Both the position numbers and the translations under genes were made by a program. The notes beneath the pieces are model-generated. The model ran no database searches. It was not told the origin of the DNA and saw only the letters and a list, made by a program, of their open reading frames with translations. This document shows positions 6,220 through 6,623 of a stretch of 6,623 nucleotides of DNA, one piece after another; positions within the stretch are counted from its first letter, which is position 1, and each line of letters begins with the position of its first letter. Source of the stretch: Candidatus Bathyarchaeota archaeon (GTDB lineage: Archaea; Thermoproteota; Bathyarchaeia; Bathyarchaeales; Bathyarchaeaceae); assembly GCA_020348365.1 (NCBI GenBank), contig CP070749.1, forward strand, positions 1,057,738 to 1,064,360. The letters are read 5' to 3'.

Positions 6220-6403
6220 TTAATTCCACGGGGCAGAGGATTGGATTTGAATATTGAACCCTATATGTCTTCGCATTCATTACCATCTTCTTTGGGGATC
6301 TGATTTTCAGTATGGGCAAGAAGGCCAAGATAGAACACTGCAGTTCCCAACTCATGAAGATACTGAAGCATAACGTGGCTGGGTGTCGGGGATGATGTGT
6401 GCA
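6220..6403. other. Spacer between the FAD oxidase 3' end and the nucleotidyltransferase gene
   Basis: This 184-base spacer presumably contains the nucleotidyltransferase promoter; ACATATAG on the minus strand (6261-6268) is the best TATA-like string. A 27-codon plus-strand frame (ATG 6312, TGA 6393-6395) is also present but has no well-placed ribosome-binding site. I do not call it a gene. Confidence 0.4.
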
Positions 6404-6623
6404 TCAAGGTATAACTGTGCCAGGGTTGAGTATGTTGCTTGGATCAAAGACCCGCTTTATGTTCTTCATTATTTCTATTGCTTTCTTGTCTAGAAATTCG
6501 TTGAGGCTTTTGACCCTGATTTTTCCTATTCCATGTTCCGCAGTTATGGTTCCACCTAAACCAAGGGCTACATTGTATATTTCTCTCTTCACCTTTTCAA
6601 GATCTTCTTCCCCAACACCTCCA
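6404..6623 (-). CDS. FAD-linked oxidase, C-terminal part (GlcD / D-lactate dehydrogenase type)
   Basis: Seventy-two residues are visible, ending at TGA 6404-6406; the frame stays open through the right edge, so the N-terminal part is missing. The pattern 'GLGGTITAEHGIGKIR' is the conserved C-terminal motif of the vanillyl-alcohol-oxidase/GlcD family. The close 'VFDPSNILNPGTV' is the standard family ending. Such enzymes oxidise 2-hydroxy acids such as glycolate or D-lactate with FAD and pass electrons to an iron-sulfur partner or a quinone. The substrate cannot be assigned from this fragment, because the FAD-binding domain lies outside the window. A GTG inside the visible part is not the true start. 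Confidence 0.92.
   Translation of the reverse strand, partial: GGVGEEDLEKVKREIYNVALGLGGTITAEHGIGKIRVKSLNEFLDKKAIEIMKNIKRVFDPSNILNPGTVIP

Noticed and set aside
1..6623. CRISPR array, insertion sequence or inverted terminal repeats
   Set aside because: Reading both strands showed no regularly spaced repeats, no transposase motifs and no paired terminal repeats.

Overview
The window looks like chromosomal DNA from an archaeon. The evidence is a C-terminal AMP phosphorylase fragment of the archaeal type, a HerA/NurA pair, a tRNA-Val that is interrupted by a short intron with bulge-helix-bulge character, TATA-like boxes 24-28 bases upstream of gene starts, and a mix of leaderless and strong Shine-Dalgarno starts. 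The moderate GC content and AGA/AGG-rich arginine usage would fit a Thermoproteota/Bathyarchaeia-like lineage, but that placement is a guess.

Layout from left to right. Bases 1-318 (+) hold the end of an AMP phosphorylase gene. Bases 366-460 (-) hold tRNA-Val(TAC) with a 17-base intron and an encoded CCA. Bases 625-4381 (-) hold a two-gene operon. It is transcribed nurA then herA, with a 26-base overlap. nurA starts at a GTG just downstream of a TATA box; herA starts at a TTG preceded by a near-perfect Shine-Dalgarno sequence inside nurA. Bases 4531-4618 (+) hold tRNA-Ser(GCT), also with encoded CCA. It converges on a HAD-family hydrolase gene (4628-5338, -). Next comes a Pol-beta-superfamily nucleotidyltransferase with a helical C-terminal domain (5410-6219, -), and finally the C-terminal end of an FAD-linked oxidase of the GlcD/D-lactate dehydrogenase type (6404 to the right edge, -). 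There is no gene-free stretch above 200 bases.

The centre of interest is the nurA-herA operon. In well-studied archaea these genes travel with mre11 and rad50 and make the motor-nuclease that resects DNA ends. Here the pair stands alone between two tRNA genes. NurA is 643 residues, much longer than the usual 330-450. It appears to contain a winged-helix-like insert, and the C-terminal Tyr/His active-site pair seems to be replaced by His/Asp. The pair is best read as a divergent NurA-HerA DNA-processing machine, either a repair paralogue or a genome-defence module. The sequence alone does not decide between these. No mobile element, CRISPR array or duplicated attachment site was seen.
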